Shown here: one piece after another, positions 44,156 through 52,937 of the stretch | Position numbering within the stretch: position 1 is the stretch's first letter | How the letters are laid out: the number at the start of each line of letters is the position of its first letter | Program-made: the position numbers and the translations under genes | DNA from: Bacillota bacterium | Lineage (GTDB): Bacteria > Bacillota > Clostridia > Peptostreptococcales > Anaerovoracaceae | Reading direction: 5' to 3' | Assembly (NCBI GenBank): GCA_017405645.1 | Contig: JAFQZZ010000003.1 | Location: 1-64,000 of the forward strand | DNA length: 64,000 bases | Notes under the pieces: model-generated | Databases searched by the model: none | What the model was told of the DNA's origin: nothing | Seen by the model: the letters and a program-made list of their open reading frames with translations, nothing else

Positions 44156-45616
44156 ATGAAACGAAGAGGGAAGCTGTTGTCGATTTTACTGTCCCTGGCG
44201 CTGGTGGTAGGCATGATTCCGGCAATGACCGTGCCGGCGGCGGCAGATCAGCCGGCCACGCAGATCCTGAGCGTTACCTGGAATGCGGATTACAGCGTGA
44301 CCTTTACCACGGATGGTACGGCCAGCAGCGAAGAATATTGGATCGCCATTCACGATGCATCCGACGGTCACCAGATTCTCAGTCATGTGGTCAAAAAAAC
44401 CTCAGCGCAATTCAGCGGGAATACGGTTGTCGAATCAGCAGACCGTATCAAGACCTCGCTTGCCCTTCTCTCCAAAAGCGGAGGCTATTATGTCAGCGTA
44501 TGGATCGACGGCAAGAAGGAAGCTACTATGATGCGCACACCTTACCGGCAGATCACCCTTTCCCAAATCAGTTCGCCAACGAATCCTCATTGGGAGGGAA
44601 CGACTGCGGTATGGGACGAGGTGCCGAACGCAACCACGTACTTTGTTTGGCTGTATAAAGATTATGGTGACGGTACTTACAAGCAGGTCCAATTTGACAG
44701 CGGGATCGACGAACCGCGGTTTGAATATGCGACATCGTTATATGTCCAATGGGGGGGACAGTATTACTTTGGTGTTTCTGCAGTAGGTAACGGTCCGGAA
44801 TATACAGAATCAGAAATGGCAAAGAGTCCTACCATGACCGTTCCGGAACCCTGCACGGTTAGTGTTTTGAACGGCGCGGTACAGTCCTCCTACGGGAAAG
44901 GCACTTCCGTCAATGCGCTGCCAGGGGAAACGGTTGTCATAACCTATACAGGCCCCCAAAGCGGAAGCATCGTTAAACTGGACAGTTTGGAGTTTGATCA
45001 CTGGGAAGTCACCTCGGGCGGCGCGGCCCTGGCGAATCCGAACAGCGAAGTGACAACTTTTGTAATGCCGAATAATAATGTGACCATCAACGGTGTATAT
45101 CGGAAGAAGGAAGAGAAAGCAAATCCTTTCGTGGATGTACATAAAGGTGATGAGTATTACGATGCGGTGCTCTGGGCATATTACGCAACGCCTCAGATCA
45201 CCAACGGGATCGACGATACTCATTTCGGACCGAAGCAAACCGTAACGAGAGGCCAGTGCGCGGCCTTCCTGTGGCGGGCCATGGGCTGCCCGGAACCGAA
45301 GAGCACATACAACCCCTTCGTGGACGTGCCCACCTGGCAGTACTACTACAAACCGATCCTGTGGGCGGTGGAGAACGGCATCACCAAGGGCACCGATGAG
45401 ACCCACTATTCGCCGGATCTGACTCTGAAGACGGCCCACATCATCACGTTCATGTACCGGACGAAGAATCCGGGCAAGGACGGATGGTATCAGAAAGCGG
45501 CCAACTGGGCCGGGACCGGCTACGGCGGCAAGCCCTTCGGCATCAACGTGGCGGTGAACGACACCACGGACTGCCCGCGGTGCAACGTGGTGCAGTTCCT
45601 GCAGAAGGCAAAATAG
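44156..45616 (+). CDS. SLH-domain surface protein (first of tandem pair)
   Basis: 486 residues. Signal peptide ends near VPAAADQ. An N-terminal region of about 220 residues with no family recognised (LSVTWNADYSVTF, tryptophan- and tyrosine-rich) leads to an InlB-type beta repeat (FDHWEVTSGGAALANPNSEVTTF, then MPNNNVTINGVY). The C-terminal 165 residues are SLH modules: NPFVDVHKGDEYYDAVLWAYY with VTRGQCAAFLWRAMG, and NPFVDVPTWQYYYKPILWAVENG with TLKTAHIITFMYR. SLH modules bind pyruvylated cell-wall polymers. AAGGAGAG precedes ATG 44156, which beats the earlier in-frame ATG at 44129. The C-terminal segment is almost duplicated in the next gene. Confidence 0.87.
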   Translation: MKRRGKLLSILLSLALVVGMIPAMTVPAAADQPATQILSVTWNADYSVTFTTDGTASSEEYWIAIHDASDGHQILSHVVKKTSAQFSGNTVVESADRIKTSLALLSKSGGYYVSVWIDGKKEATMMRTPYRQITLSQISSPTNPHWEGTTAVWDEVPNATTYFVWLYKDYGDGTYKQVQFDSGIDEPRFEYATSLYVQWGGQYYFGVSAVGNGPEYTESEMAKSPTMTVPEPCTVSVLNGAVQSSYGKGTSVNALPGETVVITYTGPQSGSIVKLDSLEFDHWEVTSGGAALANPNSEVTTFVMPNNNVTINGVYRKKEEKANPFVDVHKGDEYYDAVLWAYYATPQITNGIDDTHFGPKQTVTRGQCAAFLWRAMGCPEPKSTYNPFVDVPTWQYYYKPILWAVENGITKGTDETHYSPDLTLKTAHIITFMYRTKNPGKDGWYQKAANWAGTGYGGKPFGINVAVNDTTDCPRCNVVQFLQKAK

Positions 45617-45628
45617 GAGGATAACGAG

Positions 45629-47389
45629 ATGAAACGAGGGAAGAAACTATTAACGATCATACTGTCCCTGGCGCTGGTGTTCTGTATGATGCCGCTATGC
45701 GTTCAGGCGGCAGGAACGAATACCGTGACGGCCACGGCAGTCCCGTCGGAGGGCGGGACAGTGGGTCTGGCTCATGCGCCCAGTACGTACAGCACATCGT
45801 CCACGATCACCACCGAGAACGGGGAACAGGTGAACGTCATCGACAATCCCAATCCCGGATACCGGCTGAAAGAGATCTACGTCGTCGGAGACGGATACAA
45901 CTGTGCGCTTGACAGCGGGAAAAAGTGGTTTATTACCAACGGCACCGGCAAACAGTACCAGGTCCGGGTCACCTTTGAAAAAATCGAGTATTCGGTCAGC
46001 ATGGATGTCATTCCTCCAAATTCCCATCTGCCGGGACAGGCGATCAGCGCCCAGTATGACAGCGTCATCTCCTACCCGAAGACCGCAACGGTGGGAGATC
46101 CTGTGCGGCTGAAGATCGCGGCACCGGAGGGGTACGAGATCGATTCGGTGAAGTGGCAGGGTCCCGGAAGCAGTGAATGGAAGACGGTCACCACTTATAA
46201 CGGCGTCGGAACTTCCTTTACCATGCCCGCCGGTGATGTATCCTTCAGGGTGGATGTGAAGGAAGCGACGCCGAAGATCACAACGACTTCGCTTCCGGAC
46301 GGAGCAGCCGGAGAGTACTATTATGCAAAGGTGGAAGCGGTAGGCGGATACCAGATGCTCTATTCCTGGTCCGTTGTTTATGCCACGGTTCCCGACTGGA
46401 TGAAGATCGAACCCACTAGTTACAAAAATGATTTTATGAGCATTTACGGAACGCCGACGGAAACGGGAACCTACACTATAGTGGCTCAGGTCAAGAATTA
46501 CAGCGGCCTGACGGATACGAAGACCTTCACCCTGACGGTGAAGCCCGCCGCGAAGAAAGTGTCCCTAAACTACGCCGTTCCGACGGCGGGGAAGAAGGCG
46601 GATCCTTCTGTAACATGCGACGGCGCCGCGGTCACTTCTGCGGTCTGGTATCAGCAGGTGCCAACGGAGCGGGGAATCCTTGAATGGTATCCCATGTCCG
46701 CCGGCAGCACCTTCAAGGCCGGAAAGAAATACATGATCGAGGTCAAGCTGCAGCCGCCGGAGGGCAAGAGCTTCGCTGCGGAAAAGAACATGGAGGTTTC
46801 CCTGAACGGTGTTCTGGAATCAGGGGTCATCATGGAGAGGACAAGCTCCTCCATGACAATCTCGAAAGAATATACCGTTTCGGAGGCGTTGATCAACCCC
46901 TTTGTGGACGTGTATGAAACGGACGATTACTACGACGCGGTGCTCTGGGCGTATTACGCAACGCCCCAGATCACCAACGGGATGGACGAAACCCACTTCG
47001 GACCGAAACTGACGGTGACCAGAGGCCAGTGCGCCGCCTTCCTGTGGCGGGCCATGGGCTGTCCGGAACCGAAGAGCACCTATAACCCCTTCGTGGACGT
47101 GCCCACCTGGCAGTACTACTACAAGCCCATCCTCTGGGCGGTGGAGAACGGCATCACCAAAGGGACCGATGAGACCCACTATTCGCCGGATATGACCCTG
47201 AAGACGGCCCACATCATCACGTTCATGTACCGGACGAAGAATCCGGGCAAGGACGGCTGGTATCAGGAAGCGGCCAACTGGGCCGGGACCGGCTACGGCG
47301 GCAAGCCCTTCGGCATCAATGTGGCGGTGAATGACACCATGGACTGCCCGCGGTGCAATGTGGTGCAGTTCCTGCAGAAAGTGAAATAA
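45629..47389 (+). CDS. SLH-domain surface protein (second of tandem pair)
   Basis: 586 residues. Signal peptide ends near VQAAGTN. The N-terminal region holds InlB-like beta repeats (TVTATAVPSEGGTVGLAH and GYRLKEIYVVGDGY), then an Ig-like putative domain (PDGAAGEYYYAKVEAVGGYQ to TGTYTIVAQVKNYSG), then another beta module. The C-terminal SLH region differs from that of the upstream protein by only scattered residues. AGGAGG lies 9 nt before ATG, and the gap to the first gene is 12 nt, so the two are made together. Likely roles are adhesion or a surface coat. Confidence 0.87.
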   Translation: MKRGKKLLTIILSLALVFCMMPLCVQAAGTNTVTATAVPSEGGTVGLAHAPSTYSTSSTITTENGEQVNVIDNPNPGYRLKEIYVVGDGYNCALDSGKKWFITNGTGKQYQVRVTFEKIEYSVSMDVIPPNSHLPGQAISAQYDSVISYPKTATVGDPVRLKIAAPEGYEIDSVKWQGPGSSEWKTVTTYNGVGTSFTMPAGDVSFRVDVKEATPKITTTSLPDGAAGEYYYAKVEAVGGYQMLYSWSVVYATVPDWMKIEPTSYKNDFMSIYGTPTETGTYTIVAQVKNYSGLTDTKTFTLTVKPAAKKVSLNYAVPTAGKKADPSVTCDGAAVTSAVWYQQVPTERGILEWYPMSAGSTFKAGKKYMIEVKLQPPEGKSFAAEKNMEVSLNGVLESGVIMERTSSSMTISKEYTVSEALINPFVDVYETDDYYDAVLWAYYATPQITNGMDETHFGPKLTVTRGQCAAFLWRAMGCPEPKSTYNPFVDVPTWQYYYKPILWAVENGITKGTDETHYSPDMTLKTAHIITFMYRTKNPGKDGWYQEAANWAGTGYGGKPFGINVAVNDTMDCPRCNVVQFLQKVK

Positions 47390-47414
47390 AACAAATCTCC
47401 AAAAAACGAACCGA

Positions 47415-47443
47415 CCCGGGAATGTACTCCCGGGCCTTTTTTT
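47415..47443 (+). terminator. Terminator of the SLH gene pair
   Basis: CCCGGGA pairs with TCCCGGG around ATGTAC, followed by CCTTTTTTT. Its T-tract touches the stop of the convergent peptidase gene. Confidence 0.88.
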
Positions 47444-48479
47444 ATTCCGAAATGTATTGGGCCAGTAGTTTGTAGGTGTTCCGGATCCCGTCGATGTGGG
47501 TCCTTTCGTAGCCATGGCTGGCCCTGACGCCGGGGCCGATGGCGGCATGGCGGATGTCAAAACCGGCCAGAAGGGCGGCATCGGCATCGGTGCCGTAATG
47601 GGGAGTGAAAATATCCGGGACGCAGTCCGCGCCGGCTGCCTTCCCGGCTTCCTCCAGTTCCCGGGACATGTCCGGGTGGTAGGGGAAGCGGCTGTCCTTC
47701 CGGAACACCGAGACCTTCCGCTCGGAGCTGGTCTGTTCGGGGCCGATGCAGGCGATGTCCACCGCCAGGAAGTCCTTCACGTCCTCCGGGATCACGGCTC
47801 CGCCGTGGCCGATCTCTTCATAGAAGGGGATGTAGAGGTAGATCTTGCGGTTTGGTTTGACCTTACCGTCCTTAATGTCATGAAGCAGTTCCGTCAGCAG
47901 CGCCACCAGGGCCTTGTCGTCGATGAAACGGGACTTGATGTAGCCGCCGGAGTAGGTGAACCGGGGTTCCACGGCGACGTAATCGCCGATCTCGATGCCC
48001 AGCCGGCGGACGTCCTCCGGGCTGTTCACATCCTCGTCCACCACCACGAAGGAGTTGGTGTCGAAGTTCGCCACTTCCTTCATCAATTCGTCTTCCGTCA
48101 CGTGGACGGAGGCGTTTTTCCGCTGGATGCAGCCGGTAAAGACCTTGCCGGAACGGGTGTGGATCCGCACGTTCTCCCGTTCGGCGTGGAAGGCGTAGAT
48201 CCCGCCCACCTTGCAGACCTTGAGGGTGCCGTCGTCGTTGATGTGCCGGACCATCAGTCCGATGGTATCGCCGTGGGCGGTAATGAGGAGCGGGTCGCCC
48301 CCGCTGCCGGTCTCCGTCAGGATCCCGCCCTTGTGCAGGGTCCGGACCGGAAAGCCCAGACTTTCGATCTTTTCTGTCAGATAGGCCTGCAGCTCGTGGT
48401 ACTGGCCGGTGACGGAATCGATGGACAGCTCTTTCTCCAGCTCTTCCAGATATCTTGGTTCATTCAGTTCGTAACTCAT
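47442..48479 (-). CDS. M42-family metallo-aminopeptidase
   Basis: 345 residues, complete. M42 enzymes (glutamyl aminopeptidase, cellulase M/FrvX, TET group) form large shells that trim peptides. Two-metal ligands are in order: ITAHGDTIG (His, Asp), SRFIDDKALV (bridging Asp), FYEEIGHGG (catalytic and ligand Glu), AVDIACIGPEQ (Asp) and ASHGYERTH (His). GTDADAALLA near the C-terminus is also conserved. It is followed on the minus strand by no gene; the lipoprotein gene lies 17 nt upstream of it in the same direction and may share its transcript. Confidence 0.93.
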   Translation of the reverse strand: MSYELNEPRYLEELEKELSIDSVTGQYHELQAYLTEKIESLGFPVRTLHKGGILTETGSGGDPLLITAHGDTIGLMVRHINDDGTLKVCKVGGIYAFHAERENVRIHTRSGKVFTGCIQRKNASVHVTEDELMKEVANFDTNSFVVVDEDVNSPEDVRRLGIEIGDYVAVEPRFTYSGGYIKSRFIDDKALVALLTELLHDIKDGKVKPNRKIYLYIPFYEEIGHGGAVIPEDVKDFLAVDIACIGPEQTSSERKVSVFRKDSRFPYHPDMSRELEEAGKAAGADCVPDIFTPHYGTDADAALLAGFDIRHAAIGPGVRASHGYERTHIDGIRNTYKLLAQYISE

Positions 48480-48496
48480 GGGAATACCTCGTCAGT

Positions 48497-49351
48497 TTAA
48501 TAGGAATAAGGCCGCGCCCAGGGCTGGTAGAGGCTCTGGATCTGCTCGGCGTTGTCAAAGGTCAGCCAGTACTTGGCGGGGGTCTGGTCCTTCAAGGTGC
48601 CCTCCGGGTACCAGAGGTAGGTCTGGCCGGGGTAGACCACCAGGTGGGAAAGGTCGAAGGCTTCAATCATTTCCTTCATTTTCGTCTCATCGCTCAGGCC
48701 GGACAGCCGGACCATGGTGTCGGCCAGTTCTTCGGTGCTGCAGGTGAAGAGTTCTTCCGGTGGGATCCGTTCCCCGGTCGCCTTGTCAAAGGCGGCGGTG
48801 GTCTGCTCGTTATCGGTGGACCACTCGTCCTTGAGACCCTCGGCTTCGGTCATGATGTAGATGACCTTCTCCGATTCGGCGCAGGGATAGTGACGCCACA
48901 GGATGCGGAAGGGACGGAAGTCCTGGTCCTGTGAATACTTTTTGTACCGAACCCAGGCCCGTTCCAGCTGTTTGTTCAGGTCGAAATGGGGCGGGTTGCT
49001 TTCCAGGGATGTCCGGATCGCCTCCTGAACTTCCGGGCTCAGGTCCGCAAAGCCGAAATCCTGTCCCGGCCGCACCGGATCCTGATAGAACGGACTATCC
49101 GGCGCTTCCTCCAGAAGGACGGGCCGGTCGATGACCAGGATCACGGAACCGTCCTGCAGGCAGTAATTGGTGACTTCTTCGGTTTCCCGGACCTCCACGG
49201 CGGTCTTGTCCTTCAGGACGAAGGTGGCGCCGGTCTTTTCCCCCAAGTCCGTCGGTTCCTCTGATGGGAGGGGGGCGACGGAACACCCGGCTGCCAGAAA
49301 GGTAGCGATAGTTATTATTAAAATGATGAAAACCCGATTATGGTTGAACAT
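48497..49351 (-). CDS. Lipoprotein of unknown function
   Basis: 284 residues. A signal sequence with lipobox FLAAGC is followed by a short linker. The mature domain has no family I recognise; it contains two beta-rich parts (GATFVLKDKTAVEVRETEEV and TYLWYPEGTLKDQTPAKYWLTF) and ends ARPYSY. I start at 49351, just before the hydrophobic segment; the longer frame begins within a palindromic repeat. GAGAGGGG from repeat copy E lies about 12 nt upstream, a long spacing. It probably shares a transcript with the M42 peptidase. Confidence 0.75.
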   Translation of the reverse strand: MFNHNRVFIILIITIATFLAAGCSVAPLPSEEPTDLGEKTGATFVLKDKTAVEVRETEEVTNYCLQDGSVILVIDRPVLLEEAPDSPFYQDPVRPGQDFGFADLSPEVQEAIRTSLESNPPHFDLNKQLERAWVRYKKYSQDQDFRPFRILWRHYPCAESEKVIYIMTEAEGLKDEWSTDNEQTTAAFDKATGERIPPEELFTCSTEELADTMVRLSGLSDETKMKEMIEAFDLSHLVVYPGQTYLWYPEGTLKDQTPAKYWLTFDNAEQIQSLYQPWARPYSY

Positions 49352-49361
49352 TATATTCTGA

Positions 49362-49411
49362 CCCCTCTCCGTCTGCTTCGCAGACACCTCCCCCCAAAAG
49401 GGGGAGGCAAG
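49362..49411 (+). repeat. Dispersed palindromic repeat (copy E)
   Basis: CCCCTCTCC, inner stem GTCTGC-TTC-GCAGAC, then CCTCCCCC / GGGGGAGG and CAAG. Located at the 5' side of the lipoprotein gene. Confidence 0.8.
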
Positions 49412-49516
49412 TGACCGTTCATCCGGTCAGACTTCTGCTTCTATTATATCAGACCGGAAAAGCCGGCTCAATAAAACTTTATGGAAACCCGCCTGTTCAT
49501 TCGCCTCCGGATAGTG

Positions 49517-49522
49517 TATAAT
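49517..49522 (+). promoter_or_regulatory. -10 element of the pseudoenzyme operon
   Basis: TATAAT in an AT-rich patch 31 nt before the first gene. No clear -35. Confidence 0.5.
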
Positions 49523-49552
49523 ATATAAACAGCTTTGAATCAGGAGGAAGCC

Positions 49553-49915
49553 ATGGAAAAAGAAAACAATCATCCGGAAGAGATCATCGAAGAAATCGAA
49601 GAAGTGGTGATCGAGGAAGAAATAGTAGTGGAAGAACCGGCGGAAGAAGAGCCGGAAGTCATTATCGGAACATCGAAGATCAGGGGCGTGGCGGTAAATT
49701 CCAAGGACCTGGAGAAGGCCACGGAGGACTATCCCATCGTCCTGAACGTGTATGAGGACTTTTTCCCGGTGCATCCGGGGGATCCGGTGAAAGCGCCCCA
49801 GGACGCGGTGGTGCCCATGGACAAGATCCAGATCATCGGGCCCATGATCCGGATCATCGAGTATTTTGAACCCATGACCAACATCGAACCCATAGAGGAA
49901 GAACAGGGAGAGTAG
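49553..49915 (+). CDS. Small acidic protein of unknown function
   Basis: 120 residues. The first 40 are dominated by Glu and Ile/Val (EEIIEEIEEVVIEEEIVV), then comes a more ordered part with GTSKIRGVAV, YEDFFPVHPGDPVKAP and MIRIIEYFEP. No family recognised. AGGAGGA lies 5 nt before ATG 49553. It ends 6 nt before the cysteine-free MoaA-like gene and is the first gene of that operon, so it may act as a partner of the two degenerate enzymes. No signal peptide; probably cytoplasmic. Confidence 0.7.
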   Translation: MEKENNHPEEIIEEIEEVVIEEEIVVEEPAEEEPEVIIGTSKIRGVAVNSKDLEKATEDYPIVLNVYEDFFPVHPGDPVKAPQDAVVPMDKIQIIGPMIRIIEYFEPMTNIEPIEEEQGE

Positions 49916-49921
49916 AGGCAA

Positions 49922-50776
49922 ATGAAAGAAATCAGGGAACTCAGGATCCAGGTGACGGCGAAAAACAGCTTCCCCCGCCTGTACGATCCGGAGTTGTTTT
50001 CAGACGATAAATCGGAAATGAGCATCGAAACCGCGGCGGCGGTGGCGAAGGCGGCGGTCTCTCTCGGGATTACCCGGATCCGGCTCACCGGGGGCGAGCC
50101 CCTGGAGCATTCCGACATTCTGGGGCTGGTGAAGGCCGTGAAGGAAACGGAAGGGCTGGAGCTCCTCTCCATGACCACCAATGGGGCTTTATTTCCGAAG
50201 AAGGCCAAGGAACTGAAGGAAGCGGGGCTGGACAGCGTGGATGTGCTGCTGGACACCTATTCGGAAGAGAAGTTCATCTATCTCACCGGCGGCGCACCCA
50301 TCGACGAGACCATGGACGCGCTGGAAGCCGGCGTCCGGCTGGGCATGAAGCCGGTGCGGATCCAGGCCACTATCCTGGAGGGCATCAACGATCCCGACAT
50401 CCTGAACTTCGGGCAGTTCACCCTCAATGAACCGGTGGACGTGGTGTTCCTGGAACGGGAAAACCGGGGCGAGGCGCCGGAAGGCGAAGACGGAAAGAAG
50501 ATCCGCTTCATGTCCACGGAGAACGTGAAGAAGAAGTTCAAGGGGATGGTGAAGATCCCCGCGCAGGATCCGCTGATCGAGTTCGGCAAATGGTACGAAG
50601 GCCAGGGACGGATCGGGTTCATCGATCTGGAACGGGCTTCCAATGCCGGGGCGGAAGTCACGGCGGCGGGCTTTCTGAAGCGGTCCCTCCGGGACGAAGA
50701 TCCGGCGGATATCCGGGAAGCGGTGGCTTCCGGGGATCCGGATCAGATCCGCAAAGCCCTGGAAGAGAATCTGTGA
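49922..50776 (+). CDS. MoaA-like radical-SAM-fold protein lacking all cysteines (pseudoenzyme)
   Basis: 284 residues. The sequence follows MoaA closely: ELRIQVTAKNSF, AAVSLGITRIRLTGGEPLEHSDIL (SAM-binding GGEP at 57-60), LLSMTTNGALFPKKAKELKEAGLDSVDVLLDT, and LGMKPVRIQATILEGINDPDIL. MoaA holds a 4Fe-4S cluster by C-x3-C-x2-C, but at exactly those positions this protein has Asn15, Arg19 and Asp22. No cysteine occurs anywhere in the protein, so the second, C-terminal cluster is absent as well. It cannot do radical-SAM chemistry as known. It may bind a nucleotide or act as scaffold. The reading frame is intact and has a normal GC-rich codon pattern, so it does not look like a decayed gene. Confidence 0.82.
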   Translation: MKEIRELRIQVTAKNSFPRLYDPELFSDDKSEMSIETAAAVAKAAVSLGITRIRLTGGEPLEHSDILGLVKAVKETEGLELLSMTTNGALFPKKAKELKEAGLDSVDVLLDTYSEEKFIYLTGGAPIDETMDALEAGVRLGMKPVRIQATILEGINDPDILNFGQFTLNEPVDVVFLERENRGEAPEGEDGKKIRFMSTENVKKKFKGMVKIPAQDPLIEFGKWYEGQGRIGFIDLERASNAGAEVTAAGFLKRSLRDEDPADIREAVASGDPDQIRKALEENL

Positions 50777-50797
50777 TTGCCGGGAGGTGAGACAGAG

Positions 50798-51538
50798 TTG
50801 AATGTAAATGAAGCAAAAGCCCAGCTGGAGGAAATGATCGGGGAGAATCCCTATCTCCAGCGGAAGATCGACGCGGCCTCGCGGCTGCAGTGGATCCAGA
50901 CCTCCTACGCCTTTGACGTGGCCAAGGACACGGACCAGGAACCCCTGAGCCCGGCGGACATCCAGACGATGCTGAAGGGCGGCTCGGTGGGAAACCGGTC
51001 CCTGGCGGAACACATCCGGATCCAGAATTATGCGGAAATGACCCGCTACGTCCAGGGGATCCTGCCCCTGAAAGATAAGGTGGACCGGGGGCTGATCGAG
51101 CAGATCAACTGCATATTATGCACCGGCAGCACCGGCGAACCGCAATACCGGAAGCGCAGCACGGTCCTGAACGAATTCCGGATCACCCCCCTGGCTCCGG
51201 ATCAGATCCGGGAGGGGATGGAGAAGATCGTTCACCGGTACAACACGGCCTACCGGGAGCTGAATCCGGTGCAGCGGGCCTGCCTGATCCATAACGAAGT
51301 GCTGAGGGTGTATCCCTTCGAAGACGCCAACGAGGCCACGGCCCGGGCCCTGATGAACTTCGAACTGATGGCCTCGGGGCTGATCCCGGTGACCTTCACC
51401 ATGGACCTGGAGAAGTACCGGAAGGGGATCAGCAGCTACATCAACCGGGGCGACGGCATCGCTTTCTACAACCTGGTGCTGCAGGAAGTGATCGACCGGT
51501 ACGGGGTGCTGGTGGATTATCTGGAAAAAGAAGAATAA
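50798..51538 (+). CDS. Fic-fold protein with degenerate active site
   Basis: 246 residues from TTG 50798, which has GGAGGTGA 7 nt upstream. Fic proteins normally transfer AMP or other groups using HPFx(D/E)GNGRxxR. Here the motif at residues 172-183 reads YPFEDANEATAR: the catalytic His is Tyr, both Gly are replaced (Ala, Glu) and the first Arg is Ala, while P, F, D, N, T and the last Arg remain. The preceding helix (ELNPVQRACLIHNEVLRV) and the helix after it (ALMNFELMASGLIPV) are typical of Fic. The N-terminal inhibitory helix is also altered (TSYAFDVA). Enzymatic AMPylation is unlikely. It lies 21 nt after the MoaA-like pseudoenzyme in the same operon. Confidence 0.78.
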   Translation: MNVNEAKAQLEEMIGENPYLQRKIDAASRLQWIQTSYAFDVAKDTDQEPLSPADIQTMLKGGSVGNRSLAEHIRIQNYAEMTRYVQGILPLKDKVDRGLIEQINCILCTGSTGEPQYRKRSTVLNEFRITPLAPDQIREGMEKIVHRYNTAYRELNPVQRACLIHNEVLRVYPFEDANEATARALMNFELMASGLIPVTFTMDLEKYRKGISSYINRGDGIAFYNLVLQEVIDRYGVLVDYLEKEE

Positions 51539-51550
51539 TTATTAATATTT

Positions 51551-51568
51551 TATGCATAAATATGCAAA
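51551..51568 (+). promoter_or_regulatory. ARG box (ArgR operator) of argGHF
   Basis: TATGCATAAATATGCAAA fits the ArgR consensus TNTGNATWWWWATNCANA at every fixed position. It sits 7 nt upstream of the -35 box. ArgR with arginine would repress the operon. Confidence 0.85.
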
Positions 51569-51575
51569 ATGACGG

Positions 51576-51603
51576 TTGCATTTTACGATGGATTGGGTAT
51601 AAT
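51576..51603 (+). promoter_or_regulatory. Promoter of argGHF
   Basis: TTGCAT (51576-51581), 16-nt spacer, TATAAT (51598-51603), 38 nt before argG. Confidence 0.8.
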
Positions 51604-51641
51604 GGAACTGTTGAAATGAAATTGAAACGGAGGAACTATAA

Positions 51642-52865
51642 ATGGAAAAGAAAAAAGTCGTTCTGGCATATTCCGGCGGACTGGATACTTCCGTCATCCT
51701 GACCTGGCTGAAGGTGGAATACGATTATGACGTGATCGCGGTCTGCGTGGATGTCGGACAGGAAGACGATTTCGCGGAAGTGGAAAAGAAAGCTTACGCC
51801 ACCGGCGCTGCGAAATGCTACATCGTGGACGTGAAGGAAGAATTCATCACCGATTATTACTTCCCGGGACTGAAAGCCGGGGCAACATACGAAGATTACC
51901 TGCTGGGCACCTCTTATGCCCGCCCGCTGATCGCGAAGAAGCTGGTGGAGATCGCCCAGGCGGAAGGCGCGGAAGCCATCGCCCACGGGGCAACCGGAAA
52001 GGGCAACGACCAGGTACGGTTCGAGACCACCATCCACGCGATGGATCCGTCCCTGAAGATCATCGCCCCCTGGCGGTTCTGGGACCTGCAGTCCAGGGAA
52101 GCCCTGATCGAATATGCGGAAAGCCACAGCATTCCGATCGCCCAGTCCAAGGAAAAGATCTACAGCCGGGACCAGAACATCCTGCACATCAGCCATGAAG
52201 GCGGGAACCTGGAAGATCCCTGGAACGAACACAAGGACGATATCCACGTGATGTCCCTGACGCCGGAACAGGCCAAGGACAATCCGTCCTTCATCGAGAT
52301 CGAATTTGAAAAAGGCATCCCGGTGGCGCTGGACGGCCACAGGGTCGGCCCCCTGAAGATCATGCAGGCATTGAATGAGATCGGCGGCGAAAACGGCGTC
52401 GGCACCATCGATATCGTGGAAAACCGTCTGGTGGGCATGAAGTCCAGAGGCGTCTATGAGACCCCCGGCGGCACCATCCTGCTGAACGCCCACACCGCTC
52501 TGGAACGGCTGGTGCTGGATCGGCCCACCATGTATGAGAAGCGGCTGTTGGCCCAGCGTTACGGACAGCTCGTCTACGACGGCCTGTGGTACACCCCGCT
52601 GAAGAGAGCAATCGACGCTTTCGTGGACGTGACCCAGGAAAGAGTCACCGGAACGGTCCGAATGAAGCTGTACAAGGGCACTGCTTCCGCCGTGGCCACC
52701 AAGTCCAAATACTCCCTGTACAACGAAGAGTTCGTTACCTTCGGGGAAGACGACGTGTACAACCAGCAGGATGCGGAAGGCTTCATCAACCTGCACTCCC
52801 TGTCCCTGAAGATCCGGGCCATCATGGAGCAGGATCTGGACGAGGATGAGAAGACGAAGTTCTAA
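51642..52865 (+). CDS. argG: Argininosuccinate synthase
   Basis: 407 residues. ArgG joins citrulline and aspartate using ATP. The PP-loop AYSGGLDTS is at residues 8-16; [14 protein letters not shown] and the segment [10 protein letters not shown] with [14 protein letters not shown] follow the family. AACGGAGGA lies 7 nt before the ATG. First gene of argG-argH-argF, the last three steps of arginine synthesis in reverse chemical order. Confidence 0.97.
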   Translation: MEKKKVVLAYSGGLDTSVILTWLKVEYDYDVIAVCVDVGQEDDFAEVEKKAYATGAAKCYIVDVKEEFITDYYFPGLKAGATYEDYLLGTSYARPLIAKKLVEIAQAEGAEAIAHGATGKGNDQVRFETTIHAMDPSLKIIAPWRFWDLQSREALIEYAESHSIPIAQSKEKIYSRDQNILHISHEGGNLEDPWNEHKDDIHVMSLTPEQAKDNPSFIEIEFEKGIPVALDGHRVGPLKIMQALNEIGGENGVGTIDIVENRLVGMKSRGVYETPGGTILLNAHTALERLVLDRPTMYEKRLLAQRYGQLVYDGLWYTPLKRAIDAFVDVTQERVTGTVRMKLYKGTASAVATKSKYSLYNEEFVTFGEDDVYNQQDAEGFINLHSLSLKIRAIMEQDLDEDEKTKF

Positions 52866-52937
52866 CGGAACGATCCCAACGGGAACGAATACGGACGGCA
52901 GTCCACTGCCGTCCGCTTTTTGATAGAAAGGAATGCT

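Noticed and set aside
49922..50776. Active molybdenum cofactor enzyme MoaA
   Set aside because: All three cluster cysteines are replaced and no cysteine exists in the protein. No other moa genes are nearby.
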